NCBI GenBank assembly: GCA_964597315.1
Contig: CAZQXD010000036.1
Span: forward strand, 1-41,472
Length of the DNA: 41,472 nt
Direction of reading: 5' to 3'
From: CAZQXD01 sp964597315
GTDB taxonomy: Bacteria; Pseudomonadota; Gammaproteobacteria; Competibacterales; Competibacteraceae
Both the position numbers and the translations under genes were made by a program. This document shows, piece by piece, positions 31,968-40,666 of this stretch. Position 1 is the stretch's first letter; each line of letters opens with the position of its first letter. The notes under the pieces were generated by a model. It saw only the letters and a list, made by a program, of their open reading frames with translations. It ran no database searches and was not told where the DNA came from.

Positions 31968-32753
31968 TCAGTCGCCCCCATCATCCCTCCGAGAAGGAAT
32001 GGTCGGCTCGCTATCCATCGCCTCGCCGCCGTGGACCTTCACTACCACTGTGGTCACATTGTCGTTGGCATTGCGCACCAGGGCGGTGTGGATCAGGGTC
32101 TTGACCACATCCAGGCTGTCCCCGTGGGATAATAACTGGGCGATTTCGGCGTCGCTGATGGTCTTGGTCAGGCCGTCGCTGCACAGCAGGAACATATCCC
32201 CGGAGCGCAGGGGGAATTCTAACTGGTCAATCTCCAGATCCTCGGCGGCGCCCACTGCACGGGTGATGACATTGGCCATGGGGTGGCGTTCGGCCTCGGC
32301 GGCGCTGAGCAGTCCTTGATCCACCAGGTCTTGGACATGGCTATGATCCCGGGTCATTTTCTCTAGCTGGTCGTCTCGGAACCGGTAGACCCGGCTATCC
32401 CCCACCCACATTATGGTGGCCCGATCGGCGTTGACCAGCAATACCACCACAGTGCTGCCGATAGTGCCCCGGCCATAGCGTTTGGCCGCTTCTTGGCGCA
32501 ATTGGTCGTTGACCTGCCGCAGGGTATTCTCAACGGTGGCCACCGTGAGAACGTCGTCCAGGGGTAGCAGGCCCAGGGCCTCGACAATCATCCGGCTGGC
32601 CAAGTCCCCGGCCTCGTGGCCGCCCATGCCGTCGGCCACCGCCCATAAACCCCGCTCGGGAATATCCAGGCAGGCGTCTTCGTTGATTTTACGGACCATA
32701 CCCACATGCGTGCGGGACGCAGAGGTCCAGGTGAATCGCCTTACGGTGTTCAT
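31968..32753 (-). CDS. pppA: PP2C-type Ser/Thr phosphatase PppA (type VI secretion)
   Basis: The 261-residue PP2C phosphatase keeps the metal and phosphate residues: RKINEDACLD, ADGMGGHEAGD, MWVGDSRVYRF, LLCSDGLTK and NDNVTTVVVKV. In the threonine-phosphorylation pathway of H1-type type VI systems, PppA removes the phosphate that the kinase PpkA puts on the FHA protein, switching secretion off. Its ATG overlaps the tagF stop by four bases. It is the last gene of the operon in the window, and no ppkA follows before the convergent GFA gene. Confidence 0.93.
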   Translation of the reverse strand: MNTVRRFTWTSASRTHVGMVRKINEDACLDIPERGLWAVADGMGGHEAGDLASRMIVEALGLLPLDDVLTVATVENTLRQVNDQLRQEAAKRYGRGTIGSTVVVLLVNADRATIMWVGDSRVYRFRDDQLEKMTRDHSHVQDLVDQGLLSAAEAERHPMANVITRAVGAAEDLEIDQLEFPLRSGDMFLLCSDGLTKTISDAEIAQLLSHGDSLDVVKTLIHTALVRNANDNVTTVVVKVHGGEAMDSEPTIPSRRDDGGD

Positions 32754-33523
32754 AGAGACTCCTCAGCCGGCGGGGCGCCGGCGGCTGATGCACCGGTGTG
32801 TACAGACCTGGCGGTCCATCCCCAGCGTTGCCACTCCCCTGTTAGCAGGGCGGCGTAGCGCCCAGGGGAGGGTAGCCCGTCGCTGACCAGCAAACAAGGA
32901 GCGATACGCTCCGAGCCGGTGGTCCACCATAGGCAGGGACAGGCGGGTGAACGGGCCGACATCTGGGCCGCTACAGCGGAGCGCAGCGCCTCTGGCTGCT
33001 CCGGGTCGTCTAGAGGGATATGCCAAGCGCCTTCGTCTAGGCCGGTTTCCAGAGCCGGGACGGGGGCTTGCGGCCAGTCGGGAAGCCCCATGGCGGCAAT
33101 TTTTTGTGAGAATCGTTCCAGGTTCAGTCCGTCCTCCAACGCCTCCAGGGCCAGCTCTTCCAGACCCTGAAACCAAGCCAGGGCGTCATCCGGGGGGGCT
33201 GAAAAATTGTGTCCGTCTTCGGCCAGGGCCGCCAGGGTCAGGGGAAAATAGCGGCCCACCCGGTCGACGCTGGGCATCAACACCCCGGCGACGGCGGGAC
33301 CACAAGCGCCCGCAGCCAGCACGAACCGCCATAGGGGGCTGACCAGATAATCCTCCAGCCAGGCATCTCCAAGTTGTTCGCGGCTGCTGGCCAGGGCCTC
33401 TTGCAGCCAGGCGTCCCAGGGGTCCAGAAAGACCCGTGGTAGGCGCCGGGAGACGAAATCGCCCCGGGCCGGTAGCTTGCCGTAATAGCCTGGTAGCGTG
33501 GGCGTCACAGCCGGTCTGGACAT
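32750..33523 (-). CDS. tagF: Type VI secretion-associated protein TagF
   Basis: The 257-residue protein has the N-terminal signature YYGKLPARGDFVSRRLPRVF, then DPWDAWLQEAL, WRFVLAAGACGPAVAGVLMP and DRVGRYFPLTL, all hallmarks of TagF (DUF2094). TagF is a post-translational repressor of H1-type systems, acting with or beside the PppA/PpkA pathway. In some genomes TagF and PppA are fused; here they are adjacent with a four-base overlap. The start overlaps the tssM end by 19 bases. Confidence 0.93.
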   Translation of the reverse strand: MSRPAVTPTLPGYYGKLPARGDFVSRRLPRVFLDPWDAWLQEALASSREQLGDAWLEDYLVSPLWRFVLAAGACGPAVAGVLMPSVDRVGRYFPLTLAALAEDGHNFSAPPDDALAWFQGLEELALEALEDGLNLERFSQKIAAMGLPDWPQAPVPALETGLDEGAWHIPLDDPEQPEALRSAVAAQMSARSPACPCLWWTTGSERIAPCLLVSDGLPSPGRYAALLTGEWQRWGWTARSVHTGASAAGAPPAEESL

Positions 33524-36500
33524 TGGAACTGGCTCAGTTCGCTGAGTCGGAATGGATTGAACGCACTGCCGGCCCGGAGTTCGAATGCCGCCCAGCGCCC
33601 CCCTACGGAAAAGGTAACCCGGAATCGCTCGGGTTGCGAGGTTCGCCGCAGTCTAGAGCGATCCAGTAGCCGAAACCAGGCCCAGGGACCGTCCACGGTG
33701 ATCCCGGAGCGACCACCTACCAAGGGTGGGGAAAACTGCACCTGTACCTGAGAGCCTTGGGGGGCCGGCCATTGCAGGTTGCTAGGCCGGGTGGGACCGT
33801 GGCCGTAGCTGACCTGCTGTCCCCCCAAGTCCAGCAGGAACTGGCTGGCGTCCGGGTCCATCTCCAGAGGCTTGAGTTCGAAGCGGGCCGAGGGCAAGGG
33901 GCCGCCGTCCCGGAAAAAAGCCGCTTTGATGGCCGCCGCATGTTGGAATTGCACCAAGACCGATTCGGATATGCCCAGCGCCTCGGCCTCCGAGGAGCGC
34001 CAGCGCCAGGGGTCGGTGGTGGTGTCCACATAAGGGCTTAGGTACTGTTTGAAGAAGTTGTCCACCAGACCGTTGGGACCGAAGAAGCGGCCGAAGTCTT
34101 CCAAGGTGGCCTCCCGGGAACCACCCCGTTGCAGGGGGTAGCGGCTACTCAGGCTCTGGCGATAAAAGGGCAGCACTTCGGCGGTCCATAGGGCGTTGAG
34201 GCTAGTGCGCACCCCACCGCGAATCAGTCGGGCGCTGTCCTCGGTAATGGTGTTCAGCCATTGGTTGAGGGGGATGGGCTTGCGTTGGGCGGTAATCTCC
34301 AACTCATTGATCCGCTCCACGGCCTTCTGCTTGGGGGCTTCGGGCATGGCGCCGCCCCGGTCGGTGGCGGCGGCCAGGGCGTTCATGTGGATATACAGTT
34401 CGTTGAGCTGGCTCAGGGTATCGTCTAGCAGGGTGGCGTTACCCTGGGCCGATACTTCGCTGTTCAGGGAATTAAAGCGACCTTCCACGTAGGCTCCGGG
34501 GTCTTCTTCCACGCGTTTTTCCAGGGCATCTTTAAAGATTCGCGAGGCGATCCTGGAGGACTGGCGGCTAAACGTATCGGTGATCCGATCCGCTTCCTTG
34601 GCTAGGGTGGAGGCCGCCCCTTCGGGCACTTTGGTGAGGGAGGTTTCCTTACGCACCGCCTCCAGCAGCCGCCGCACCGGGGAGTTGGGACCGGAGATGA
34701 TATTAAGTACATCCACCGCCTGGCGCAGATCAGAGAAGGCAACCACATCTAAGTCCTGGAGCAAGGCGTCGTAGTGCTTGATAAAGTCGTCGAAATACAA
34801 TTGCCGCAACTGGTCGTAGAGTTCCACGAGGCCATCCCCGGAAAGCTGTTGCTCGACGCCCAGCACCCAGGACTCGTCCCCCAGCTCCCCCACCAACCGT
34901 CGGCTCTCGGCGGCGAAGGCCACATGATAGCCATTATAGGTGTACAACCCCGGAATGCCTTGATTCAGGGGCGCGCCGCTTTTGCGAGTGAACACTCGGG
35001 GGGCGTCGCGGCCGGCGGCCTCGGTGAGCCGGAACTCATCCAGCCGGGCCGCCACGGGGGACTCCTTGAGCCGGACATAGACGCGCTTAGCCAGGGGCGC
35101 TTGCAGTAAGACCCCCCGGGCGTAGGCGATGCGCTCCTGATCCAGGGCGAGGGGCAGAGGCGCCAAACGCCGGGCCAGTAGGGCCTCCAGATGCTCAAGC
35201 AACTGCTGGCGCTCCTCCTGGCTCACCTCCCTGGGCAGGTCGCGGTCCCAGTTCAGGGTGAACCAGGTGTTGACGATCTCAGCGTCGAAATGCTCTGGGT
35301 CGTCCAGCATCAAGTACACCTTGAGCGCCTCGTACAGATATTCCGGGTTGTCCATATTCCGGTCCATCTGGCTTTCCAGGCTGAGGATGATGCGGGGCAG
35401 AAAGGCGTCATGGAGTAGCCGCTGATAGGTGCGCTCGGCCTGCGCCCCCAGCTTCTCGCCCTGATACAGACCCAAGCCCATGGACCAGGGCGTCTCGTCG
35501 CCACGATCCGCGAAGCCGCCGGGGATGTTGCGGGCGGCGTTGAGCATGGCCAGGGCATCCAGGGGGGTGCGCTTGTCGCCGGTCAGTTCGGCGATGCGCT
35601 GGTCGGTCTTGCTCCGCCATTCTTCCACCGATTCCACATAGGTCTGGTTTTGCAGGTAGCTGCCGACCCAGGCGGCGGCGACCAGGCTGGTGACCAGTAG
35701 GGCGCTGGCGAAGGCGGCCCGTTGTAGCCAGCGACGGCGGCGCTCCATGGCCAGGTTGACCCCGGCCAGCCCTTCTTCGGGAAAGACGACCTGCTTGAGC
35801 AGGCGATGGATGAAATAGCCCCGGCCCTTGCCGGAGAAGGCCGACAGGGCCTGGCGGTCCAGGCTAAACGTGGTCGCCAGAGAACCCATCAGCCGGTCGA
35901 TGGGGGTGCCCTCCTGGGTGCCGCTGGTGAAATACACCCCCCGCAACAGGGGCGGGTGTTCGTAGCGGCTGGGACGCAGGGCGGCGTCCAGAAACCGCAA
36001 GGCGGTGGTTTTGAGCAGGCCGAATTGTTGGGGAAAATTGTAGATCAGGTCCCGGCGCTGAGGGTTGCGCTCGGCTTGTAGACGCTCCACCAGGCGTTGG
36101 TTGAGGCGCTCCTCAAGCAGGGTGAACTCCGGCGCGAAGTGATCCACTCCGGCCTCACCCTCGGAGACTTCCAGGGAGAACGTGGCGCCCCACACCTGTT
36201 GACGCTCCTCCCGCCCCAGGTCCTCGAAGTACTCCACGAAACCGGCCACCAGGTCGGTCTTGGTGAACAGCACATAAATAGGAAACCGGATGCCCAACAC
36301 CTCATGGAGTTCCTGGACCCGCTGGCGGATGGCCCGGGCGTGGGCCATGCGTTCCTCTTCGGGTAGGGCCATCAGGTCCGCCAGGCTGACGGCGATCAGG
36401 GCGCCGTTGATGGGTCGGCGGCGGCGGTATTTTTTTAAAAGCTTCAAAAATCCGGTCCAGGCTGCCTTGTCCACCTGCTCCTGGCTGTCTTGGGTGGTGT

Positions 36501-37038
36501 AGCGCCCAGCGGTGTCCAGCAGCACCGCTTCGTCGGTAAACCACCAGTCGCAATTCCGGGTGCCGCCCACCCCCTTGAGCTTGCGGATTTCGTTCAAGGG
36601 AAAGTTCAGGCCAGAGTTCTCCAGGGCCGTGGTCTTGCCGGAGCCGGGGGGGCCGATGATGATGTACCAGGGCAGTTGGTACAGAGGCTGGCGACCCTTG
36701 GCGCTCCCTAGGCGGACTTTTTTGAGTTTTTCCAGGGCTTCTTCCAGGTTGCGGCGCAGGGTGTTGATCTCCGCCTCGGACTCCAGTTGGGCCGGGTCCC
36801 GGGCGGTCATGGCTTGGGCCATGGCGGCATTGGCCTTGCGAGCCCGTAGCCAAGAGAACAATTGCACCAGCCCCCAGACCAAGAACAGCGCCCCGATGAC
36901 CAGGGCGCGAACCCATTCCAGTTCCAGAGGCTCGACCCCGGCCACGGCGATCAAGGGGCCGATGAACCAAATCAGCACCGCCAGGGCGATCACCCCTAGC
37001 AAAGACAGCAACCAGCGTTTCTTGAACACGGCGAACAC
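33505..37038 (-). CDS. tssM: Type VI membrane-complex protein TssM (IcmF/VasK)
   Basis: The 1177-residue inner-membrane protein spans the periplasm to contact TssJ. Two membrane helices are at about residues 10-33 and 45-64. A cytoplasmic GTPase-like domain has an intact Walker A (IIGPPGSGKTTALENSGL). A third membrane helix lies near residue 440 (ASALLVTSLVAAAWVGSYL), then the long periplasmic IcmF-related region and the C-terminal beta domain that binds TssJ. Length is normal. Some TssM proteins lack Walker A; this one keeps it, so nucleotide hydrolysis is plausible. It is 12 bases after tssL. Confidence 0.97.
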   Translation of the reverse strand: MFAVFKKRWLLSLLGVIALAVLIWFIGPLIAVAGVEPLELEWVRALVIGALFLVWGLVQLFSWLRARKANAAMAQAMTARDPAQLESEAEINTLRRNLEEALEKLKKVRLGSAKGRQPLYQLPWYIIIGPPGSGKTTALENSGLNFPLNEIRKLKGVGGTRNCDWWFTDEAVLLDTAGRYTTQDSQEQVDKAAWTGFLKLLKKYRRRRPINGALIAVSLADLMALPEEERMAHARAIRQRVQELHEVLGIRFPIYVLFTKTDLVAGFVEYFEDLGREERQQVWGATFSLEVSEGEAGVDHFAPEFTLLEERLNQRLVERLQAERNPQRRDLIYNFPQQFGLLKTTALRFLDAALRPSRYEHPPLLRGVYFTSGTQEGTPIDRLMGSLATTFSLDRQALSAFSGKGRGYFIHRLLKQVVFPEEGLAGVNLAMERRRRWLQRAAFASALLVTSLVAAAWVGSYLQNQTYVESVEEWRSKTDQRIAELTGDKRTPLDALAMLNAARNIPGGFADRGDETPWSMGLGLYQGEKLGAQAERTYQRLLHDAFLPRIILSLESQMDRNMDNPEYLYEALKVYLMLDDPEHFDAEIVNTWFTLNWDRDLPREVSQEERQQLLEHLEALLARRLAPLPLALDQERIAYARGVLLQAPLAKRVYVRLKESPVAARLDEFRLTEAAGRDAPRVFTRKSGAPLNQGIPGLYTYNGYHVAFAAESRRLVGELGDESWVLGVEQQLSGDGLVELYDQLRQLYFDDFIKHYDALLQDLDVVAFSDLRQAVDVLNIISGPNSPVRRLLEAVRKETSLTKVPEGAASTLAKEADRITDTFSRQSSRIASRIFKDALEKRVEEDPGAYVEGRFNSLNSEVSAQGNATLLDDTLSQLNELYIHMNALAAATDRGGAMPEAPKQKAVERINELEITAQRKPIPLNQWLNTITEDSARLIRGGVRTSLNALWTAEVLPFYRQSLSSRYPLQRGGSREATLEDFGRFFGPNGLVDNFFKQYLSPYVDTTTDPWRWRSSEAEALGISESVLVQFQHAAAIKAAFFRDGGPLPSARFELKPLEMDPDASQFLLDLGGQQVSYGHGPTRPSNLQWPAPQGSQVQVQFSPPLVGGRSGITVDGPWAWFRLLDRSRLRRTSQPERFRVTFSVGGRWAAFELRAGSAFNPFRLSELSQFQCPDRL

Positions 37039-37050
37039 GGCGGGTTTCCT

Positions 37051-38451
37051 TTATTGGCAGCCTTTGTGGAACACGGCCAGTTCCACCCGCCGGTTGCGGG
37101 CGCGGTTTTCGGGCGTATCGTTGGCCACCCGTGGCTCGGTGTCGGAGCGGCCCTCGGCCTCGAACCGCCCAGGGGCGCCGGTCGCCGCCACCAGCAGCGT
37201 CAGCACACTGGCGGCCCGGGCCTGGGATAGTTCAAAGTTAGACGGGAAGCGCAGGGTGCGGATAGGCACGTTATCGGTATGGCCGGTGACCAGCACCTGG
37301 CCTTCCATTTCCGTGAGCGCCCGGCCCACCCGTTGCAACACTGGCAGATAGTCCTTTTTGACCTTGTCCTGGCCGGAGCGGAACAGCCCGTCACCGCGAA
37401 TCCGCACCAGGGATTGTTCGCCCCGCTCCTCGATCTCCACCAGGCCCTCCCGAACCTCGGCGGCCAGCAGTTCGGACAGACAGGGGGGTTTTGGTTCCGG
37501 TTCCGGGGGCGGCGGCGGTATATAGGGTTCCACTTCCTGGACAGGCTCGGCCTCGATCAGGGGCGCGGCTACGACCTGAGGTGGGCTAAAGTCGCTACGC
37601 AACAGGCTGACCTGCTCCCGGCCCACCTCGTGCAGGGCCGTGAACACCGGATCGGAGGCGCGGTTAAGCAGCACGCTCAGGGTGATGAACAGAGCCAGCA
37701 GAATCAACCCCGCCAAGGCCCCCACCACCCACAGGGGGATTAGGCGGATCAGCGGGTTACGCTTATCCTCCACCCCTCGCCAATGGGGCGATAGCTCCCG
37801 CTCGAATTCTCCCCGCTGCATACGAATAGCCCGGTACACCCGTTCTCGGACTTCCTCCACTTGGGACCGGCCCCCGTCCATGACGTGGTATTTGCCCTCG
37901 AAGCCCAGGGCCAGGCAGATGTACATGAGTTCCAACATGTGCAGATTGCCCGCCGGGTCCTGCATCAGCCGTTCCAGCAGCAGAAAAAACCGCTCCCCGC
38001 CCCAGGCTTCCTTGTGAAACGTGATCAGCAGGCTTTGCTTGCTCCAGATACTGGAGCTGCCCCAAGGGGTATTGAGGACCATTTCGTCCAGGGCGGTGCA
38101 GAGGACATAACGGGCCGCCATCAGGGTGTCGTTGTCTACCCCCAGTTGCCTGGCCTTGGATTCGAAGGTCTTGACCTCGGCGATCATCTGCTGGCGCAGC
38201 TCGGCCGGGTTCGGGTGAGACAGGGTGTTGCGTAGTCGGGGCATCAGCGCCAGCAGCGCCGAGGCGGCGGTCTCCAGGGGGTTGAGACCGGTGTCCCGGG
38301 CGGGCAGGGGAGCCGGAGCGCCCCGAGGCGGCGGGACGGCTTCCGGGGTTGGGGCGGCTTGGCCCTGGCGGGGTCGGCGTCCTCCGGGCATGGGCCGGAT
38401 GATGGTGTGATCGCCTTCGTCCGGGATCGGTGGTTCGTCGTCGTGGTTCAC
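37051..38451 (-). CDS. tssL: TssL (DotU/IcmH) with C-terminal OmpA domain
   Basis: The 466-residue protein has a disordered Pro/Arg-rich N-terminus (residues 1-60). The cytoplasmic DotU domain follows (about 60-235; TALDEMVLNTPWGSSSIWSK and LELMYICLALGFEGKYHVMD are typical). A membrane helix at about 245-270 comes next, then a proline linker (YIPPPPPEPEPKPP). The periplasmic OmpA/MotB peptidoglycan-binding domain has VTGHTDNVPIRTLRFPSNFE, LSQARAASVLTLL and ENRARNRRVELAVF. Fused OmpA domains anchor the complex to the cell wall in evolved TssL proteins. It lies six bases after tssK. Confidence 0.96.
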   Translation of the reverse strand: MNHDDEPPIPDEGDHTIIRPMPGGRRPRQGQAAPTPEAVPPPRGAPAPLPARDTGLNPLETAASALLALMPRLRNTLSHPNPAELRQQMIAEVKTFESKARQLGVDNDTLMAARYVLCTALDEMVLNTPWGSSSIWSKQSLLITFHKEAWGGERFFLLLERLMQDPAGNLHMLELMYICLALGFEGKYHVMDGGRSQVEEVRERVYRAIRMQRGEFERELSPHWRGVEDKRNPLIRLIPLWVVGALAGLILLALFITLSVLLNRASDPVFTALHEVGREQVSLLRSDFSPPQVVAAPLIEAEPVQEVEPYIPPPPPEPEPKPPCLSELLAAEVREGLVEIEERGEQSLVRIRGDGLFRSGQDKVKKDYLPVLQRVGRALTEMEGQVLVTGHTDNVPIRTLRFPSNFELSQARAASVLTLLVAATGAPGRFEAEGRSDTEPRVANDTPENRARNRRVELAVFHKGCQ

Positions 38452-38457
38452 GGCGGC

Positions 38458-39798
38458 TTATCCTTTGATGGCCCAGAAAGCCAGCTTGATGCCTGGGAAT
38501 TTGCCCCCCACGTGGAAGGCGAAGCCACCGGATTTGTCCAGTTGCTTCCAGTAGTCGCCGGCCCGATCCAGTTCGAAATAGGTAACCCCGGTATGGTAGG
38601 GGAGTTGACGAGGGGCCACCGGCAAAGGGTTAAGCCCCACCCCGGGCAGTTGTAGATTGACCAGTTGGCGAATGTGTTCCACCGGTCCCACCTTGATCTG
38701 CTGGGGGAAGCGGCTGCGCAGCACTTCGCTGGGGACGTCGGCGCTAGCCTCCAGGATAAACGTGGCGGAAGTGAGTAGCATGCGGATCTCGTCGGTGATG
38801 ATGCCCACGTGGACCCCGTATTTGCGCTCCTCCAAAGGAATGGACACCACCCGGGGGTCGATCACCATGGACAGGGCCTTGCGAATTTCGGCCATCACCG
38901 CCGCGAAGGTCTTGCGAAGGTCATCGTGGACATAGGGGGGGAAGGCCGGTGGACGTTTATTGTCCCGGGTGAAGGTAGCCAGTTCCCCGGCCAGCAACAG
39001 GGCCTGGCGGTAGAAATCCTCCGGGTGCAGCCCTTCCATGGCGGCCAGATGGGCGAACAGGGGTTCCCCGCGGTTGATCAATTGCAATAGCAGAAAATCC
39101 GCTAGTTCGGCCACCTCGCCCCGGCCCGAGGCGCTCACCCGCCCGGCCAGGGCCTCGCCCCGCTGATGGAGCAGCCCATAGACTTCAGTGACCATGCCGG
39201 CCAGGCGGGGTAGGGCCTTGACCGCCAGGCAGGGGGGCAGGTATTTATCGTCCAGGATCACCCGCCCGTCGGGGTTTTTCTCCACCACCCGGACCACCCC
39301 CATACAAGCGTGGTCGCCGTGATCGCCCTGGTCCAGGATCAGCCGCAAGCGCGGTTGGCCGATCTCCAGGGGGGCGATGCTGTCCATCCCCGCCATGCTG
39401 TCGCGCACGTCCGATTGGGCCGCCCGGTACCGGGCCACGGTTTCGGCGCCGTCCTCCCGATCCGCCTCAATCATGCCTGGTCGGCGCAAGGGCAGGGCCA
39501 GCAGCACCCGGACATCCCGGGTCTCGCTATCAATATCCAAGGGCGGCGGCGGGTCTTGGTCGTCAGGCAGATTAAAGGGGGTGCCATCGGGCAGGATGCC
39601 TTTCGCCCGGGCCAGGGCCACTTTGCCCAGAGCCAGGGCTTCCTGGTCTAGGACCAGTTCGGAAACGCCCCAGTCATAGGGGCGCAAGGGGTCGCAACGG
39701 CCCCGCACCAGGGACTCGATATAGCGATCATGCTGCTGGAAGTGCTGAGGACGTAAAAACATCCCCTCTGACCACACTACCTTGCTGTTCCAGGACAT
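38458..39798 (-). CDS. tssK: Type VI baseplate-membrane adaptor TssK
   Basis: The 446-residue protein begins MSWNSKVVWSEGMFLRPQHF, a highly conserved TssK start, followed by QQHDRYIESLV. TssK trimers link the baseplate to the TssL/TssM complex and resemble phage receptor-binding proteins. Family segments LRLILDQGDHGDHACMGVVR and PLEERKYGVHVGIITDEIRM are present. Length is typical. It lies 34 bases after tssJ. Confidence 0.97.
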   Translation of the reverse strand: MSWNSKVVWSEGMFLRPQHFQQHDRYIESLVRGRCDPLRPYDWGVSELVLDQEALALGKVALARAKGILPDGTPFNLPDDQDPPPPLDIDSETRDVRVLLALPLRRPGMIEADREDGAETVARYRAAQSDVRDSMAGMDSIAPLEIGQPRLRLILDQGDHGDHACMGVVRVVEKNPDGRVILDDKYLPPCLAVKALPRLAGMVTEVYGLLHQRGEALAGRVSASGRGEVAELADFLLLQLINRGEPLFAHLAAMEGLHPEDFYRQALLLAGELATFTRDNKRPPAFPPYVHDDLRKTFAAVMAEIRKALSMVIDPRVVSIPLEERKYGVHVGIITDEIRMLLTSATFILEASADVPSEVLRSRFPQQIKVGPVEHIRQLVNLQLPGVGLNPLPVAPRQLPYHTGVTYFELDRAGDYWKQLDKSGGFAFHVGGKFPGIKLAFWAIKG

Positions 39799-39832
39799 GG
39801 GTAACAGGTCTCCAGACCCACTAGTTAGTGGA

Positions 39833-40561
39833 TCAGTTTTCGGGCAGTCGGGCGATGATGGTCCTGGCCTCCAGGTCCACCCGGATGGGATTGGTGCGGT
39901 TGGCGATCACCGGAACGCTGGTGCGCCACACAGCCCGGTCCAAATCCCGGTAAGCGGCGAACAGCCCGATATGGCGAGTTTCGGGATTAAGTAGCCGTTC
40001 TAGAAAGCGAGTCTCGCCGGGCCGCAGGACGAATTCTTCCTGGGCCACCAGATCGGCGCCCAGAGTGGCGCTGGGCTGCTCATAAAGAGAAAAAAAATCC
40101 GCCTTGCCAAACGCCCCCAGGGTTTTTAGCTCGAACAGCCGCACCTGCAAGGGCGAAGCCCGGCCGCCGGGGTTGGGATTAAGGTTTTCAGCGGCGCCGA
40201 TGCTCACCACTGCCCGGGCCGGGGGCAGTGCCTGGGGCATCTGCATCTGCACTTGGGGCAGTTGCACTTGGGGCAGTTGCACTTGAGGCAGTTGCACTTG
40301 CACCTCCGGCATTTGCACCTGCACTCCGGGCGCTTTTACTTGGGGCAGTTGCACTTGAGGCAGTTGCACTTGAGGCAGTTGCACTTGAGGCAGTTGCACC
40401 TGGGGCGCTTGCACCTGGACCTCTGGCAGTTGTACCTGTACCCCGGGCGCTTGCACTTGTACCCCAGGCGTTTGCACCTGAGGCGTACTGGCGGGAGGGG
40501 GTGGCGGCGTGGCGCAGCCCGTCATCAGCAGCACTATCGCCAACCGAAATTGTGCTTTCAA
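39833..40561 (-). CDS. tssJ: Type VI outer-membrane lipoprotein TssJ with long repeat spacer
   Basis: The protein has 242 residues from a TTG at 40561, supported by AAGGAG a few bases upstream; the open frame to 40639 adds 26 residues with no signal. The signal peptide ends in a lipobox LMTGC, so Cys16 is lipidated. After a short Pro run, residues 27-110 are tandem PQVQL and PxVQVQx units. The transthyretin-like TssJ domain follows (about 117-242), with LQVRLFELKTLGAFGKADFF, SLYEQPSATLGADLVAQEEF and VDLEARTIIARLPEN. Typical TssJ proteins are about 150-200 residues with no such tract. TssJ binds the periplasmic end of TssM. The alternating Val/Gln repeat may act as a beta-rich or extended tether. 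Confidence 0.92.
   Translation of the reverse strand: MKAQFRLAIVLLMTGCATPPPPPASTPQVQTPGVQVQAPGVQVQLPEVQVQAPQVQLPQVQLPQVQLPQVQLPQVKAPGVQVQMPEVQVQLPQVQLPQVQLPQVQMQMPQALPPARAVVSIGAAENLNPNPGGRASPLQVRLFELKTLGAFGKADFFSLYEQPSATLGADLVAQEEFVLRPGETRFLERLLNPETRHIGLFAAYRDLDRAVWRTSVPVIANRTNPIRVDLEARTIIARLPEN
40232..40483 (-). repeat. PQVQL/PxVQVQx tandem repeats in tssJ
   Basis: The 252-base tract encodes 14 units of five or seven residues (15 or 21 bases). PQVQL occurs as a run of four, then again as a run of two. PGVQVQ and PEVQVQ seven-residue units with Ala, Leu or Met at the end punctuate the runs. Copies are near-identical in DNA, suggesting recent expansion. The tract also opens long antisense frames that are artefacts. 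Confidence 0.95.
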
Positions 40562-40666
40562 GTTCTTCTCCTTTGGCGGCGCCGGAGTTGCGGCCCACCT
40601 TATCGGTGTCCCGATAACTGTAGTCGCGGATCGGCCCAAGCAGTGGACGACGACCGGGGCGGCGCC

